A DNA stretch of 64,000 bases from Flavobacterium sp. CS20 (lineage in GTDB: Bacteria > Bacteroidota > Bacteroidia > Flavobacteriales > Flavobacteriaceae). A model generated the notes under the pieces. That model ran no database searches and was not told where the DNA came from. It saw nothing but the letters and a program-made list of their open reading frames with translations. Made by a program: the position numbers and the translations under genes. The stretch spans positions 1,426,001-1,490,000 of the forward strand of contig NZ_CP073015.1 in NCBI RefSeq assembly GCF_018080005.1, written 5' to 3'. This document shows, piece after piece, positions 26,916 through 36,665 of this stretch (within the stretch, counting starts at the first letter, position 1; each line of letters begins with the position of its first letter).

Positions 26916-28122
26916 CGGCTTTGTTATTAAATCTTGTATTTAAGATCTCATTAAAAATATCTTTAGCCACTTCAGATTTAGGTTTAACATCAAAACGCTT
27001 GATATCGTCTTTTGTTATGATACTTATTTTATTTGTATCATTTTTAAAACCTGCACCTTTATCTTGAAGAGAGTTTAAAACGATAAAATCTAAGTTTTTC
27101 TTTTCTAATTTTTGTTTGGCATTTTCAACTTCATCGTTGGTTTCTAAAGCAAAACCAACTAAAAATTGATGCTTTTTTTGTTGACCAAAAGTTTTTAGAA
27201 TATCAGGATTTTTAACCAAATCAATCCTAAAAGTATCTTCTGTTGTTTTGACTTTTTGATTGTGAAAAGTCTTTGGTTTATAATCTGAAACGGCGGCAGA
27301 AGCAATGGCAATATCTACATTATCATAAAACGTCATAGCATTATCAAACATTTCTTGGGCTGTACTAATTTTGATCAACTCTAAGTTTGGATGTGTTAAT
27401 GTTAAATGTGTTGGTCCCGAAATCAAAATCACTTTTGCACCGAGGTTTAGTGCTGTTTTTGCCATTTCATAACCCATTTTTCCGCTGGAATGGTTTCCTA
27501 TAAATCTTACAGGATCGATGGGTTCGTAGGTTGGTCCAGCAGTTATCAAAACCTTTTTATTGAAAAGTGGCATTTGTTTTAATAAATGTTGTGAGATAAA
27601 TTCAACAATGTTTTCAGGTTCAGCCATTCGTACTTTTCCTTCTAAACCACTTGCCAGTTCGCCTGACTCTGGCTCAATAATAATGTGACCAGAATTTGTG
27701 AGTTGACTGAGATTTGTTTTGGTTGTATCGTGTTGATACATCTCCAAATCCATTGCAGGTGCAATATAGACTGGACAATTTGCAGATAAATAGGTTGTCA
27801 TCAAAAGGTTATCAGATTTGCCTATAATCATTTTGGACAACGTATTGGCTGTGGCTGGTGCAATAAGCATAAAATCTGCCCATTCGGCAAGTTTTACGTG
27901 GTTGTTCCAGTTTTTTTCGGTATCGGTAAAACTTGATACAACAGGGTTTTTAGATAAGGTTGAAAGCGTTAATGGTGTTACAAATTCTTCAGCTTCAGGT
28001 GTCATTATGCATTTAACTTGAGCACCAGCTTTAATAAATAACCTGATCAGGAAAGCTGTTTTGTAAGTCGCTATTCCACCAGTAATGCCTAATAATATAT
28101 GCTTACCGATTAATGCAGACAT
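26908..28122 (-). CDS. coaBC: Bifunctional phosphopantothenoylcysteine decarboxylase/synthetase
   Basis: This enzyme makes 4'-phosphopantetheine in coenzyme A synthesis. The 404-residue protein has the FMN-dependent CoaC domain (GITGGIATYKTAFLIRLFI, the APATANTLSKMIIGKSDNLL stretch and APAMDLEMYQHDTTKTN with the catalytic His region) and the CoaB synthetase domain (ITAGPTYEPIDPVRFIGNHS, GKMGYEMAKTAL, IASAAVSDYKPK). It overlaps DUF4835 by 8 bp and abuts rpoZ. Confidence 0.95.
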   Translation of the reverse strand: MSALIGKHILLGITGGIATYKTAFLIRLFIKAGAQVKCIMTPEAEEFVTPLTLSTLSKNPVVSSFTDTEKNWNNHVKLAEWADFMLIAPATANTLSKMIIGKSDNLLMTTYLSANCPVYIAPAMDLEMYQHDTTKTNLSQLTNSGHIIIEPESGELASGLEGKVRMAEPENIVEFISQHLLKQMPLFNKKVLITAGPTYEPIDPVRFIGNHSSGKMGYEMAKTALNLGAKVILISGPTHLTLTHPNLELIKISTAQEMFDNAMTFYDNVDIAIASAAVSDYKPKTFHNQKVKTTEDTFRIDLVKNPDILKTFGQQKKHQFLVGFALETNDEVENAKQKLEKKNLDFIVLNSLQDKGAGFKNDTNKISIITKDDIKRFDVKPKSEVAKDIFNEILNTRFNNKADA

Positions 28123-28461
28123 CTATAATTCTGTATCGTCTTGTTGAGTATGTCTGAAGTAAATTTTGCCTTTCAACCATTCATCCATAGCGATGGCGTG
28201 AGGCTTAGGTAGTCTTTCATAAAATTTAGATACTTCAATCTGTTCTTTATTTTCAAAAACTTCCTCTAGGCTTTCGTTGTGTGTTGCAAATTCTTCTAAC
28301 TTTTCAACCAACTCTTTTTTTAAATCCATATTGATTTGATTAGAGCGTTTTGCAATAATTGAAATAGCTTCGTAAATATTATTTGTTTTGGCATCGACTT
28401 TATTTTTGTCGATTGTGGTTGTGCTGATTTCAGCATCTTGATAATTGAGTTTAGTATTCAT
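28123..28461 (-). CDS. rpoZ: RNA polymerase omega subunit, Bacteroidota type
   Basis: A 112-residue omega-like protein. The core helix NNIYEAISIIAKRSNQIN matches the conserved omega motif (Y..v..i.kRa.qi). The C-terminal half, with SKFYERLPKPHAIAMDEWLK, is the extension seen in Bacteroidota. It is placed between bamD and coaBC, its usual flavobacterial location, and its stop abuts the coaBC start. Confidence 0.85.
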   Translation of the reverse strand: MNTKLNYQDAEISTTTIDKNKVDAKTNNIYEAISIIAKRSNQINMDLKKELVEKLEEFATHNESLEEVFENKEQIEVSKFYERLPKPHAIAMDEWLKGKIYFRHTQQDDTEL

Positions 28462-28468
28462 AACAAGT

Positions 28469-29302
28469 TTATTGTTGTTGTGTGTTTTTGGCTTTCAATT
28501 CTGTAAGTCTCACTTCGGCATCGTCTGCATATTCTTGAGCTTGTTTGATAAATTCGCCTTCAGGAAAACGAACTTTGTAATCGTCAAAATAGCTTAAAGC
28601 TGTTTCTAATCTTTCTTCCATCAAATACTCAAAACTTTTAATAGCCAATAAATAAGCAGATTCAAATTTGTAATAATAGGTTTGTTCTTTAAAAGCAGAG
28701 CCAGGATAATTGACTAAATAATTGTCAAAGTCATTTATAGTCGCTTTATATTGGTATGTATGATGATATTGTTTGGCGATTTCGTAAAATTTCTTTTCGA
28801 GTTTATATCTAAGTTCTTGTAATTTAGCGTTGGCTTCTACAAAATATTGACCATCAGGATATTCGTTGATATAAATTTGTAATTTATCTATCGCCTTATG
28901 GGTATCGGATTGATCTAAGCTATAACGTGGCGACTCGTTGTAATAGCTTTCTGCACTTTTAAACATAGCTTCTTCAACTTTTTGACTTGTTGGAAAAGCT
29001 TTTGCAAAACGCTCAAATTTATAGCCAGAAATCAAATAATCACCTACGGAATAATAAGCGTTTGCCGTATTAAATTGAACGATTTCAGCTTGTGGTTTAC
29101 CTTGCAAACTTGGCAAAACTTGCTCGTATAGTTTAATAGCTTTGGTGAGTTTACTCTTTTTACCATCTTTTAAACCTTGTTCATACAAACGATTTGCTAA
29201 ATCAAATTTAGGTTTGATTTCTTTTTTCTTTAATACCTTTTGATATTCACTACAAGAGGTCAGTAAAACAAAAGCTGTTAATATGTATATAAATTGTTTC
29301 AT
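28469..29302 (-). CDS. bamD: Outer membrane assembly lipoprotein BamD
   Basis: A 277-residue lipoprotein of the outer membrane beta-barrel assembly machine. The signal peptide ends in LTSCSEYQ (Cys about residue 17). The mature part is built of tetratricopeptide-like helices (ANAYYSVGDYLISGYKFERF, KSAESYYNESPRYSLDQSDT, IYINEYPDGQYFVEANAKL), the YfiO/BamD pattern. It heads the bamD-rpoZ-coaBC-DUF4835-recN unit. Confidence 0.92.
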   Translation of the reverse strand: MKQFIYILTAFVLLTSCSEYQKVLKKKEIKPKFDLANRLYEQGLKDGKKSKLTKAIKLYEQVLPSLQGKPQAEIVQFNTANAYYSVGDYLISGYKFERFAKAFPTSQKVEEAMFKSAESYYNESPRYSLDQSDTHKAIDKLQIYINEYPDGQYFVEANAKLQELRYKLEKKFYEIAKQYHHTYQYKATINDFDNYLVNYPGSAFKEQTYYYKFESAYLLAIKSFEYLMEERLETALSYFDDYKVRFPEGEFIKQAQEYADDAEVRLTELKAKNTQQQ

Positions 29303-29381
29303 AAATAATTTGCAAAGCTAAGAATTAAAGCTATAACTAAAAAATAATTAATTTATTACCTCTGTTAAAGTTAACTTACAA

Positions 29382-30266
29382 TTAGTCAAGTTTTTTGATA
29401 AAATCTTTCAAACGATTATCCAAATTTTTATCAATATTGACTAAAGGTAATCTTAAATAGTCTTCAGACAAGTTTAGATGCTTCAATACAGATTTAATTC
29501 CTGCTGGATTACCTTGTTCAAAAATCATTTCTATAGCAGGTGCAATTTTGTGGTGCAATTTAAACGCCTCTTGACTTTTGCCTTCAAGACCAAGTTTTAC
29601 CATATCTGAAAACAATTTAGGAAATCCTTGTGCAATGACGGATATCACGCCACTTCCACCACCCAAAACCATAGGCAAGGTTATCATATCATCACCAGAA
29701 ATCACCAAAAAGTCCTTAGGGGTTTGCTGAATAAACTCATAAGCTTGAACAATATCTCCTGCGGCTTCTTTAATCCCGATAATGTTTTTAAAATTTTTAG
29801 CCAATTCAACCACCGTTTCAGGTGCTATGTTAGATGCTGTTCTGCCAGGTACATTATATAAAATGATGGGTTTGGGACTCGCTTTAGCTATGGCTTCAAA
29901 ATGTGCATAAATACCGTTTTGAGTAGGTTTGTTGTAATATGGCGAAACGGATAATATTGCGTCAAAGTCGGTCAAATCTGTGTTTTTAATTTCATCAACC
30001 AAAGCCTGTGTATTATTTGAACCCAAGCCTAACACTAAAGGCAATTGACCTTTGTTAGTCTCTATGATGGTTTTTTTTACAAGTTCTTTTTCTTCTTGAT
30101 TTAATGTGGCACTTTCTGCCGTGGTTCCCAGAACAACGAAATAATTTATGCCATTTTCAATCTGAAACTGAACCACATCCTCAAGTGCTGATGTATCAAC
30201 TTTTCCTTGTTCATCAAAAGGCGTAATTAATGCTACTCCTGTTCCTATAAATTTATTGATTTCCAT
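29382..30266 (-). CDS. dapA: 4-hydroxy-tetrahydrodipicolinate synthase
   Basis: It condenses pyruvate and aspartate semialdehyde, the first committed step to diaminopimelate and lysine. The 294-residue aldolase-class enzyme shows the substrate loop [19 protein letters not shown], catalytic Tyr in [17 protein letters not shown] and the Schiff-base Lys in [12 protein letters not shown]. Together with dapF at 12 kb it supplies peptidoglycan precursors. Its start overlaps the end of the upstream DUF6913-like gene by 14 bp, so they are coupled. Confidence 0.95.
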   Translation of the reverse strand: MEINKFIGTGVALITPFDEQGKVDTSALEDVVQFQIENGINYFVVLGTTAESATLNQEEKELVKKTIIETNKGQLPLVLGLGSNNTQALVDEIKNTDLTDFDAILSVSPYYNKPTQNGIYAHFEAIAKASPKPIILYNVPGRTASNIAPETVVELAKNFKNIIGIKEAAGDIVQAYEFIQQTPKDFLVISGDDMITLPMVLGGGSGVISVIAQGFPKLFSDMVKLGLEGKSQEAFKLHHKIAPAIEMIFEQGNPAGIKSVLKHLNLSEDYLRLPLVNIDKNLDNRLKDFIKKLD

Positions 30267-30759
30267 TTACGAGTATTTTGTGATATTTAATAATTTCATC
30301 TGCAAACAAATTATAATCTAAAGACTTCAAATTTATACTTAAATTGTAAATATTATCATCATAACATCCAAAAGAAATTTTATAAGCTTGACTTGCTAAG
30401 CTAATGGCGTAATGCTTGATTTGAGAAACTGTCTGAGTTGTGTCAATCAATATATCTAAATCACACAAATCTTTATGAAGTGCAGGGTTTTTAATTTTAC
30501 CAAACAAATCAAAAGTCTTATTGTTTAATGCATAACCATTATCAATCTCAATTTTGTTTCCCAAACTAAAAATAGTAAATTGAGTCTGTTCACCAAATGT
30601 GTTTTTGAGTTTTTTAATAAAATTAACCTCTGGAAAATTTGAATTTAAACAAAAAAAACCAACACTACTAACAGTATTGGGATAATGTTTTAAGCCAATA
30701 GACTTTTTATTGACCGACACATTGTGTTTTATAAAAAAAGTTTTAATATAATTTGTCAT
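30253..30759 (-). CDS. DUF6913-like protein upstream of dapA
   Basis: A 168-residue cytoplasmic protein without recognised domain, probably DUF6913, a flavobacterial family usually found directly before dapA. Features visible are [20 protein letters not shown] and a conserved-looking [20 protein letters not shown] segment. The ATG at 30759 is chosen since homologues start close to a helical [16 protein letters not shown] segment; a frame from 30798 would add 13 residues. Its function is unknown. Confidence 0.6.
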   Translation of the reverse strand: MTNYIKTFFIKHNVSVNKKSIGLKHYPNTVSSVGFFCLNSNFPEVNFIKKLKNTFGEQTQFTIFSLGNKIEIDNGYALNNKTFDLFGKIKNPALHKDLCDLDILIDTTQTVSQIKHYAISLASQAYKISFGCYDDNIYNLSINLKSLDYNLFADEIIKYHKILVNGNQ

Positions 30760-30823
30760 CTGTGCCAAAATTAAAAAAGTATATTCATTAACATTCAATT
30801 TTTAAAAAATATATTTTAAAGCC

Positions 30824-30852
30824 TTGAGACGTTTTTTAAATTATTAAATTCG
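30824..30852 (+). promoter_or_regulatory. Candidate promoter for the aldehyde dehydrogenase
   Basis: TTG at 30824-30826, an 18-bp spacer, and TAAATTCG at 30845-30852, one base from the TAnnTTTG consensus. The start ATG is 37 nt downstream. Confidence 0.35.
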
Positions 30853-30889
30853 CAATCAAAATAATCAATTTTAAAAAAAAAACAAAAAA

Positions 30890-32446
30890 ATGACAACACA
30901 TATTTCCGATAAATACGGAATTGATAAAGCCTTAAAAGAATTAGATATTCAATTAGAAAATCACGGCACGTCGTTTAACCAAGATTTTTATGGTCATGGA
31001 GAAATGATAGCATCGTATTCACCTGTTGACGGTCAGCTTATTGGCAAAGTAAGTCAAACTACTGCAGAAGATTATGAAAAGGTCATTCAACAAGCCGAAA
31101 AAGGATTTAAAGCCTGGCGACAATGGACAGCACCTCAGCGTGGCGATGTGGTGAGACAATTTAACGACGAACTCAGACGGCTTAAAGCATCGCTTGGAAA
31201 ATTGGTCTCTTATGAAATGGGAAAATCTTATCAAGAAGGTCTTGGCGAAGTTCAAGAAATGATTGATATCTGTGATTTTGCTGTTGGCTTATCAAGACAA
31301 CTATACGGGTTTACTATGCATAGCGAAAGACCAGGTCATCGTATGTATGAACAATGGCATCCGCTTGGTGTTGTAGGTATTATTTCTGCGTTCAATTTTC
31401 CCGTTGCTGTTTGGTCTTGGAACACCGCTTTAGCTTGGGTTTGTGGAGACGCCAGTATCTGGAAAGGTTCTGAAAAAACACCATTAACTTCTGTAGCTTG
31501 CCAAAAAATAGCGACTCGGATTTTTAAAGAAAACAATGTTCCTGATGGGATTTCATCTTTAATTACTGGCGATTATAAAGTCGGTAAACTGATGACAAAC
31601 GATAAGCGTATTCCGCTTATTTCGGCTACAGGCTCTATAAGAATGGGTAAAATTGTAGCCCAAGATGTAGCTAAACGTCTGGGGAAATCACTTCTGGAAC
31701 TTGGCGGTAACAATGCCATCATCATCACACCCGATGCTGATATCAAAAATACAGTTATAGGTGCGGTATTTGGTGCTGTTGGTACTTGTGGACAACGCTG
31801 CACTTCTACCAGACGACTTATCATTCACGAATCGGTGTACGATGAAGTGAAAAATGCCATTACAGATGCATACAAACAAATCAAAATCGGAAATCCTTTA
31901 GATGAAAATAACCATATGGGACCTTTGATTGATAAAGATTCAGTCAATAACTATCTCAATGCACTTAAAACGGTTAAAAAAGAAGGTGGTAATGTTTTGG
32001 TAGAAGGCGGTGTTTTAGAAGGTGAAGGTTACGAAAGTGGTTGCTACGTGAAACCAGCAATTGCCGAAGCTGAAAATCATTTTAAAATTGTTCAAGAAGA
32101 AACTTTTGCCCCAATCCTCTACCTCATTAAATACAAAGGTGATTTAAGTGAAGCCATTCAAATCCAAAACGACGTTGTTCAAGGCTTATCTTCAGCAATT
32201 ATGACAAATAACCTTAGAGAAGCCGAACAGTTTTTATCGGCTCAAGGCTCAGATTGTGGTATAGCCAATGTCAATATTGGAACTTCTGGTGCTGAAATTG
32301 GCGGTGCATTTGGTGGCGAAAAAGAAACTGGTGGTGGAAGAGAATCTGGCTCAGATGCTTGGAAAGTTTATATGAGAAGACAAACCAACACCATAAACTA
32401 TACCTCTGAATTACCATTAGCACAAGGCATAAAATTTGACTTATAA
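30890..32446 (+). CDS. ALDH7-type aldehyde dehydrogenase
   Basis: An NAD-dependent dehydrogenase of 518 residues, closest by pattern to ALDH7A1/AmaB, which oxidises alpha-aminoadipic semialdehyde (piperideine-6-carboxylate) in lysine breakdown. Visible are IISAFNFPVAVWSWNTALAW, the catalytic Glu in KSLLELGGNNAIIITPDAD, the catalytic Cys in GAVGTCGQRCTSTRRLI and the C-terminal GGAFGGEKETGGGRESGSDA signature typical of ALDH7. It is monocistronic, followed by an AT-only hairpin. The substrate is inferred from the subfamily. Confidence 0.88.
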   Translation: MTTHISDKYGIDKALKELDIQLENHGTSFNQDFYGHGEMIASYSPVDGQLIGKVSQTTAEDYEKVIQQAEKGFKAWRQWTAPQRGDVVRQFNDELRRLKASLGKLVSYEMGKSYQEGLGEVQEMIDICDFAVGLSRQLYGFTMHSERPGHRMYEQWHPLGVVGIISAFNFPVAVWSWNTALAWVCGDASIWKGSEKTPLTSVACQKIATRIFKENNVPDGISSLITGDYKVGKLMTNDKRIPLISATGSIRMGKIVAQDVAKRLGKSLLELGGNNAIIITPDADIKNTVIGAVFGAVGTCGQRCTSTRRLIIHESVYDEVKNAITDAYKQIKIGNPLDENNHMGPLIDKDSVNNYLNALKTVKKEGGNVLVEGGVLEGEGYESGCYVKPAIAEAENHFKIVQEETFAPILYLIKYKGDLSEAIQIQNDVVQGLSSAIMTNNLREAEQFLSAQGSDCGIANVNIGTSGAEIGGAFGGEKETGGGRESGSDAWKVYMRRQTNTINYTSELPLAQGIKFDL

Positions 32447-32459
32447 TTATTTGATATTT

Positions 32460-32487
32460 AATATTTTAAACATAAATTTAAAATATT
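32460..32487 (+). terminator. AT-only hairpin after the aldehyde dehydrogenase
   Basis: A perfect 11-bp stem (AATATTTTAAA/TTTAAAATATT) with a 6-nt loop, 13 bp after the stop codon. It lacks G-C pairs and has only a short T tract, so termination would be weak. Confidence 0.4.
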
Positions 32488-32574
32488 TTGTAATGTTAAA
32501 TTTAAATAGATGTTAATTAAATGTTGTATAAGATTTTTGATATACCCCAAAAATGATTTTACTTTGCATCATAT

Positions 32575-32582
32575 TAAATTTG
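32575..32582 (+). promoter_or_regulatory. -7 box for fabH-accB-accC
   Basis: TAAATTTG matches TAnnTTTG, 56 nt before the fabH ATG. Confidence 0.4.
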
Positions 32583-32638
32583 GTTTTAGCCTCATTTTAT
32601 TTCAGCCTAGCTGTTATCAAATGACTTAAAAATAACTT

Positions 32639-33634
32639 ATGCAAAAAGTTACCGTCGCCATAACAGCTACGGGTTTTTATGTTCCAGAAGACATTCTTAG
32701 CAATAAGGATCTTGAACAAATGGTGGATACTACTGATGAGTGGATAACGACGAGAACTGGCATTAAAGAACGCCGAATTTTAAAAGAAAAAGGTAAAGGC
32801 ACTTCTTTTCTCGCCATAAAAGCATGTAAAAACCTTATAGATAAAAGTGGCTTAGACCCTAAAGAAATTGACCTACTCATTGTAGCAACCGCCACACCCG
32901 ATATGCCTGTAGCAACAACCTCTGCTTATGTTGCAAGCAAAATAGGTGCTACAAATGCATTCTCTTACGACTTGCAAGCCGCTTGTTCAAGTTTTTTATT
33001 TGGCATGTCAACTGTCGCAAGTTATATTGAATCGGGTCGTTACAAAAAAATTCTTTTAGTTGGAGCTGATAAAATGTCATCAATAATAGATTATGAAGAC
33101 AGATCAACTTGTATTATATTTGGCGATGGAGCAGGTTGTGTGCTTTTTGAACCTAACTTTGAAGGCTTAGGTTTGCAAGATGAATATCTGAGAACTGATG
33201 GTATCGGCAGAAACTATCTCAAAATAGAAGCTGGCGGATCTATACTACCAGCTGATGAAAATACAGTTGCAAACCGTCAGCACTATGTTTTTCAAGATGG
33301 ACGAACCGTTTTTAAATTTGCAGTTTCAAACATGGCTGATGTCAGTGCAAAAATTATGGAACGCAATAGCTTATCTTCAGATGATATTGATTGGTTAGTT
33401 GCTCATCAAGCCAACAAAAGGATCATCGATGCCACTTCAAAGCGGATGAATATAGTTGAAGACAAAGTATTGATGAATATACACCGTTATGGCAATACAA
33501 CCTCAGCAACACTACCACTGTTATTAACAGATTATGAACATCGACTCAAAAAAGGAGATAATATTATATTTGCCGCTTTTGGCGGTGGATTTTCATGGGG
33601 TGCCATCTATTTAAAATGGGTATATAATTCCTAA
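32639..33634 (+). CDS. fabH: Beta-ketoacyl-ACP synthase III
   Basis: It starts fatty acid synthesis by condensing an acyl-CoA primer with malonyl-ACP. The 331-residue protein has the full catalytic triad: Cys in YDLQAACSSFLFGM, His in DWLVAHQANKRIID and Asn in IHRYGNTTSATLP. The N-terminus ITATGFYVPEDILSNKDLEQ is standard. It leads a fabH-accB-accC string, linking initiation with malonyl-CoA supply. Confidence 0.95.
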   Translation: MQKVTVAITATGFYVPEDILSNKDLEQMVDTTDEWITTRTGIKERRILKEKGKGTSFLAIKACKNLIDKSGLDPKEIDLLIVATATPDMPVATTSAYVASKIGATNAFSYDLQAACSSFLFGMSTVASYIESGRYKKILLVGADKMSSIIDYEDRSTCIIFGDGAGCVLFEPNFEGLGLQDEYLRTDGIGRNYLKIEAGGSILPADENTVANRQHYVFQDGRTVFKFAVSNMADVSAKIMERNSLSSDDIDWLVAHQANKRIIDATSKRMNIVEDKVLMNIHRYGNTTSATLPLLLTDYEHRLKKGDNIIFAAFGGGFSWGAIYLKWVYNS

Positions 33635-33651
33635 ACCTAAATCTAAACACT

Positions 33652-34146
33652 ATGAATTTAAAGCAAATTCAAAATCTTATCAAGTTTGTCGCTAATTCTG
33701 GAGCCAGTGAAGTAAAACTGGAAATGGATGATGTAAAAATTACCATTAGAACTGGATCAAGCGACGATAATAAAGAAACTATTGTTCAGCAAATTCCTGT
33801 CGGTGCCGTTCAACATCAAACCGTCGCACCTCAACCCGTGCAACAACAAAGCACTCAACAATCAGAAGAAAGTGCAGAATCTAAGGACACCAAAGAAGAT
33901 GACAACTTGGTTACTATAAAATCGCCAATCATAGGAACCTTTTATAGAAAACCTTCACCAGACAAACCTGTATTTGTAGAAGTTGGAGATACCATCAAAG
34001 AAGGCGATGTGCTCTGTACCATAGAAGCTATGAAGCTTTTCAACGAAATTGAAAGTGAAGTTTCAGGTAAAATTGTAAAAGTGTTGGTTGACGATGCCAC
34101 ACCGGTTGAATTTGATCAACCTTTATTCCTCGTTGATCCATCATAA
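33652..34146 (+). CDS. accB: Biotin carboxyl carrier protein of acetyl-CoA carboxylase
   Basis: A 164-residue carrier whose lysine in TIEAMKLFNEIESEVSGK receives biotin. It has the N-terminal helical domain, a Gln/Pro-rich flexible linker (about residues 55-80) and the C-terminal biotinyl barrel. It lies 17 bp after fabH and upstream of accC, whose product carboxylates it. Confidence 0.95.
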   Translation: MNLKQIQNLIKFVANSGASEVKLEMDDVKITIRTGSSDDNKETIVQQIPVGAVQHQTVAPQPVQQQSTQQSEESAESKDTKEDDNLVTIKSPIIGTFYRKPSPDKPVFVEVGDTIKEGDVLCTIEAMKLFNEIESEVSGKIVKVLVDDATPVEFDQPLFLVDPS

Positions 34147-34194
34147 AAGAATTTTCAGCGACTTGTGATTAATGATTTAAATCTATAAAAAGGT

Positions 34195-35556
34195 ATGTTC
34201 AAAAAAATACTAATTGCCAATAGAGGTGAAATCGCCTTGCGTATTATCAGAACTTGTAAGGAAATGGGCATCAAAACCGTTGCAGTATATTCTACTGCAG
34301 ACAAAGAAAGCTTACACGTAAGATTTGCCGATGAAGCCGTTTGCATTGGTCCAGCCGCAAGTAATGAATCTTATTTAAAGATCCCAAATATTATTTCAGC
34401 GACCGAAATCACTAATGCAGATGCAATCCATCCTGGCTACGGATTCTTGTCAGAAAATGCCAACTTTTCTAAAATTTGTAAAGAACACGATATCAAATTC
34501 ATAGGTGCTTCACCTGAAATGATTTCTAAAATGGGAGACAAAGCCACGGCAAAAGCTACTATGAAAGTCGCTGGCGTGCCTTGTGTTCCTGGATCTGATG
34601 GCATTATCAAAGATTTTAAAGATTGCCAAAAAGTTGCTGAAAAAACAGGCTATCCCGTGATGCTTAAAGCTACGGCTGGTGGTGGCGGAAAAGGTATGCG
34701 TGCCGTTTGGAAAGAAGATGATTTAGAAAAAGCATGGGAGTCTGCACGCCAAGAATCAAAAGTCGCTTTTGGCAATGACGATATGTATATGGAAAAACTC
34801 ATCGAAGAACCAAGACATATCGAAATACAAATCGTTGGTGATCAAACAGGCAAAGCTTGTCATCTTTCAGAAAGAGATTGCTCTATACAACGACGACACC
34901 AAAAATTGACCGAAGAAACGCCTTCACCTTTTATGACTAAAGCCCTACGTGAAAAAATGGGTAATGCCGCTATTAAAGCTGCTGAATATATTAAATATGA
35001 AGGTGCAGGAACCATTGAATTTCTTGTAGATAAACACAAGAATTTCTATTTCATGGAAATGAATACCAGAATTCAAGTTGAACATCCTATTACTGAAGAA
35101 GTTGTTGAACATGACTTGATTAAAGAACAAATTAAAGTCGTCGCTGGTATTCCTATCTCGGGTAAAAATTATTTTCCAAGATTACATTCAATAGAATGCA
35201 GAATCAACGCCGAAGATCCATATAATAATTTTAGACCTTCACCTGGTAAAATTAATAATCTTCATGCTCCTGGCGGACATGGCGTGAGGCTTGACACACA
35301 TGTTTATAGTGGTTATGTGATACCGCCAAACTACGACTCTATGGTCGCCAAGCTAATTACTACCGCACAAACTCGTGAAGAAGCTATCAACAAAATGAAA
35401 AGAGCACTTGATGAATTTATCGTTGAAGGCGTTAAAACCACTATCCCTTTTCACAGACAATTGATGGATCATCCAGATTATTTAGCAGGAAATTATACCA
35501 CCAAATTTATGGAAGACTTTGTAATGTCTAAAGAATACGATGACGAAGATGATTGA
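34195..35556 (+). CDS. accC: Biotin carboxylase subunit of acetyl-CoA carboxylase
   Basis: This ATP-grasp enzyme carboxylates biotin on AccB. The 453-residue protein shows [20 protein letters not shown], the ATP-binding glycine-rich loop [20 protein letters not shown], the [20 protein letters not shown] motif and the catalytic [18 protein letters not shown] stretch with its metal-binding Glu and catalytic Arg. Its stop is 22 bp from the end of the convergent AraC gene. Confidence 0.96.
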   Translation: MFKKILIANRGEIALRIIRTCKEMGIKTVAVYSTADKESLHVRFADEAVCIGPAASNESYLKIPNIISATEITNADAIHPGYGFLSENANFSKICKEHDIKFIGASPEMISKMGDKATAKATMKVAGVPCVPGSDGIIKDFKDCQKVAEKTGYPVMLKATAGGGGKGMRAVWKEDDLEKAWESARQESKVAFGNDDMYMEKLIEEPRHIEIQIVGDQTGKACHLSERDCSIQRRHQKLTEETPSPFMTKALREKMGNAAIKAAEYIKYEGAGTIEFLVDKHKNFYFMEMNTRIQVEHPITEEVVEHDLIKEQIKVVAGIPISGKNYFPRLHSIECRINAEDPYNNFRPSPGKINNLHAPGGHGVRLDTHVYSGYVIPPNYDSMVAKLITTAQTREEAINKMKRALDEFIVEGVKTTIPFHRQLMDHPDYLAGNYTTKFMEDFVMSKEYDDEDD

Positions 35557-35578
35557 AAACAAAAACTTTTAGAAAACA

Positions 35579-36463
35579 TTAAACTTTAGACTGCAAATAC
35601 TTCTTTGGTGTTGTTCCAAATTTTTTCTTAAACGCCGTTATAAAATGACTGGCTGTGCTGTAACCTAAAGTCAAACCTATTTCGTTGACGTTCTTATTTC
35701 CTTTTTCTAAAAGCTTTCTGGCATATTCCATTTTATGATCGAGTATGTAGGCATAAACCGTATTTCCGTATATTTCTTTAAAACCTTCCTTGAGCTTTTT
35801 AAGACCCAAATCTACTTCAGCTGACAACTCTTGCAAACTCGGTGGGTTGGCCATGTGCTGAATGACAATTTCTTTAGCCATTTTGATCTTTCTCACATTA
35901 TCTTCATCAATCAAAAAAGGACATTGTTCGATATCAGCGACTTCTGGTTTATTAAAAAACAAGCCTAAAAGTTCGTAAACCTTTGCCTTGAGATAAATAT
36001 GCTCTACCGATGGGTGCAAATTAAAATTGAGAATCTGACTCAAAACTACCGCCATAGATGCTGAAATTTGGTCTTCAGTATAATATTTTTTATCGCGATT
36101 GTCTTCGGTCAAAAAATCAATATAATGCGTTGAAGCACTAAATAGTTCGTGTAGTTTTTTTAGAGAAATAAATGCCGAAACTCCTGACGATTTGGGATAA
36201 AGTTTAAGATTTACAGGAAGCTTTTGATTGGGGTTATACAACAGCAAACTCTTATCTTCTTTGACATTTAAATTGTATTGACCATCGTTGAAACCAAACG
36301 AAATATTCCCTTTCAAACAAAAATGAAATTGAATAAAACTTTCATCTATGGGATATTCAAATTCAGCATGATCATCAGATGGGTTTTGCAACCTGACTAT
36401 AATTATATTCGGCTCAATCTCAAAAACAGCTTCTGAACCGATAGCGTTATTTTTTAAATTCAT
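35579..36463 (-). CDS. AraC family transcriptional regulator next to hemA
   Basis: A 294-residue regulator with an N-terminal cupin-like effector domain and a C-terminal double helix-turn-helix. The DNA-binding part includes PPSLQELSAEVDLGLKKLKE, VYAYILDHKMEYARKLLEKG and the AraC hallmark VNEIGLTLGYSTASHFITAF followed by KKFGTTPKKYLQ. It is divergent from hemA, a conserved arrangement in flavobacteria, suggesting a role in iron or heme control. The effector is unknown. Confidence 0.85.
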   Translation of the reverse strand: MNLKNNAIGSEAVFEIEPNIIIVRLQNPSDDHAEFEYPIDESFIQFHFCLKGNISFGFNDGQYNLNVKEDKSLLLYNPNQKLPVNLKLYPKSSGVSAFISLKKLHELFSASTHYIDFLTEDNRDKKYYTEDQISASMAVVLSQILNFNLHPSVEHIYLKAKVYELLGLFFNKPEVADIEQCPFLIDEDNVRKIKMAKEIVIQHMANPPSLQELSAEVDLGLKKLKEGFKEIYGNTVYAYILDHKMEYARKLLEKGNKNVNEIGLTLGYSTASHFITAFKKKFGTTPKKYLQSKV

Positions 36464-36635
36464 TATGATTAGTTTTATTTATTTTTATTTAGAATTAATC
36501 TAAACAAATGCTTGATAAAAGCTTTTAACACTGTAAAAATACAATTTTGAATTGATATTGATCAGTTTTTACAAAAATTAGCATAAAACGATAAAAATAG
36601 AACTTATAGCGTTATTTTTAAAAAAACTAATGACT

Positions 36636-36643
36636 TAATTTTG
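36636..36643 (+). promoter_or_regulatory. -7 box for hemA
   Basis: TAATTTTG matches TAnnTTTG and lies 22 nt before the hemA ATG, in the divergent region shared with the AraC gene. Confidence 0.4.
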
Positions 36644-36665
36644 TGGAGCATTTTATGTTTGATAA